Assembly: GCA_018883455.1 (NCBI GenBank)
Contig: VEQC01000004.1
Location: 1-36,947, forward strand
Source of the DNA: Limnohabitans sp.
Lineage (GTDB): Bacteria; Pseudomonadota; Gammaproteobacteria; Burkholderiales; Burkholderiaceae_C
Reading direction: 5' to 3'
Length of the DNA stretch: 36,947 nucleotides
This document shows, piece by piece, positions 36,449 through 36,947 of the stretch. Each line of letters begins with the position of its first letter. The stretch's first letter is position 1. Position numbers and translations under genes: made by a program. The notes below the pieces were generated by a model that did not search any database, was not told where the DNA came from, and saw only the letters and a program-made list of their open reading frames with translations.

Positions 36449-36947
36449 ATGTCCTCACTCGAACTCACCCTTCTCTACCTCTGCGCGGCGGTGCTGAGTG
36501 TGGTGGTCTGCCGGCTCTTGCAACTGCCGGTCATGCTGGGTTATTTGGTGGCGGGTCTGGTCATTGGCCCGGGCGCTTTGGGCTGGACTCAGGACAGCGC
36601 CACGGTCGAGCACCTGGCCGAATTTGGCGTGGTGTTCCTGATGTTCGTCATTGGGCTGGAATTCAATCTGCCCAAACTCATGCAAATGCGCCGCTTGGTC
36701 TTTGGTTTGGGTTCGCTCCAAGTCGCGCTCACCTTGGTGGGCGCCTTGGCTGTCAACGCATTGCTGGCCTATGTGCTGCAATGGATGGCCAGGCCATGGC
36801 ACCTGAGTTGGCAAAGCGCCATTGTGCTGGGGGCGGCGCTGGCCATGTCGAGCACCGCCATCGTGGTGAAGATGATGGCAGACCGGGTGGAGCTCGAATC
36901 TCCCCACGGGCAAGCCGTCATGGGCATTTTGCTGTTCCAGGATTTGG
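36449..36947 (+). CDS. KefB/KefC-type cation:proton antiporter, 3'-truncated by the window edge
   Basis: The first 166 residues of a CPA2-family antiporter are visible; the frame is open to the window end. Several hydrophobic helices begin with LTLLYLCAAVLSVVVCRLL and LGYLVAGLVIGPGALG. FGVVFLMFVIGLEF and AMSSTAIVVKMM are family signatures, and GILLFQDL is the conserved segment that carries the ion-site Asp. Whether a C-terminal TrkA-N domain follows, which would mark a glutathione-gated K+ efflux type, is outside the window. ATG 36449 is chosen by fit to the family start. Confidence 0.88.
   Translation, partial: MSSLELTLLYLCAAVLSVVVCRLLQLPVMLGYLVAGLVIGPGALGWTQDSATVEHLAEFGVVFLMFVIGLEFNLPKLMQMRRLVFGLGSLQVALTLVGALAVNALLAYVLQWMARPWHLSWQSAIVLGAALAMSSTAIVVKMMADRVELESPHGQAVMGILLFQDL

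Overview
The window is GC-rich chromosomal DNA (roughly 60 % G+C by eye) from a betaproteobacterium, most likely Burkholderiales and close to Comamonadaceae. The pointers are the Bug-type periplasmic binding protein, the DUF2189 and DUF2788 membrane proteins, the two-domain ferredoxin-reductase of the glucoseen-reductase type, and the ftsK-lolA-rarA neighbourhood. Nearly all of it is densely packed housekeeping and central-metabolism genes. I see no phage, transposase, CRISPR array or secretion cluster.

Layout. 1-3699: end of valS, then galU. 3715-5400 (minus): a compact cysM-Nudix-tusA operon. 5436-5520: tRNA-Leu(CAA). 5570-6987: an unrecognised disordered gene with a 12-residue tandem repeat; its reading frame is broken near 6540-6587. 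6984-7901 (minus): NAD-dependent epimerase-like protein. 7946-11012 (plus): iron-sulfur flavin reductase, Bug binding protein, and two small membrane-protein families. 11019-15820 (minus): rarA followed by livHMGF, with stop/start overlaps. 15821-16040: AT-rich spacer. 16041-16724 (plus): NYN-domain protein. 16759-19769 (minus): ftsK-lolA. 19869-21403 (plus): trxB, rpmB, rpmG and a bidirectional terminator. 21520-26407 (minus): two acyl-CoA dehydrogenases, an RsmB-type RNA methyltransferase and a fatty-acid desaturase. 26451-27056: purN. 27093-27650 (minus): HNH nuclease. 27764-32258 (plus): ribF-ileS-lspA. 32386-33534: class V aminotransferase. 33535-36381 (minus): quinone oxidoreductase, SDR oxidoreductase, DMT transporter. 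36449 to the end: start of a KefB/KefC-type antiporter.

How the genes work together. The livHMGF set is a complete membrane and ATPase module for branched-chain amino acid uptake without a local binding protein. The cysM and tusA genes join cysteine synthesis to sulfur relay. The ribF-ileS-lspA order is the conserved proteobacterial one. The two acyl-CoA dehydrogenases resemble the large and small subunits of a PimC/PimD-type enzyme and probably form one heteromeric complex.

The most unusual places are three. First, the repeat gene at 5570-6987: its repeat motif reappears in the -1 frame after an apparent frameshift, and a classical A AAA AAG slippery heptamer sits just before the zero-frame stop. 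Second, the NYN gene with its AT-rich flank, which splits the lolA-rarA pair that is adjacent in E. coli and carries a changed catalytic-motif residue. Third, the ribF-ileS spacer, which holds three perfect hairpins in a row. None of these proves a new system; they are the best candidates here.
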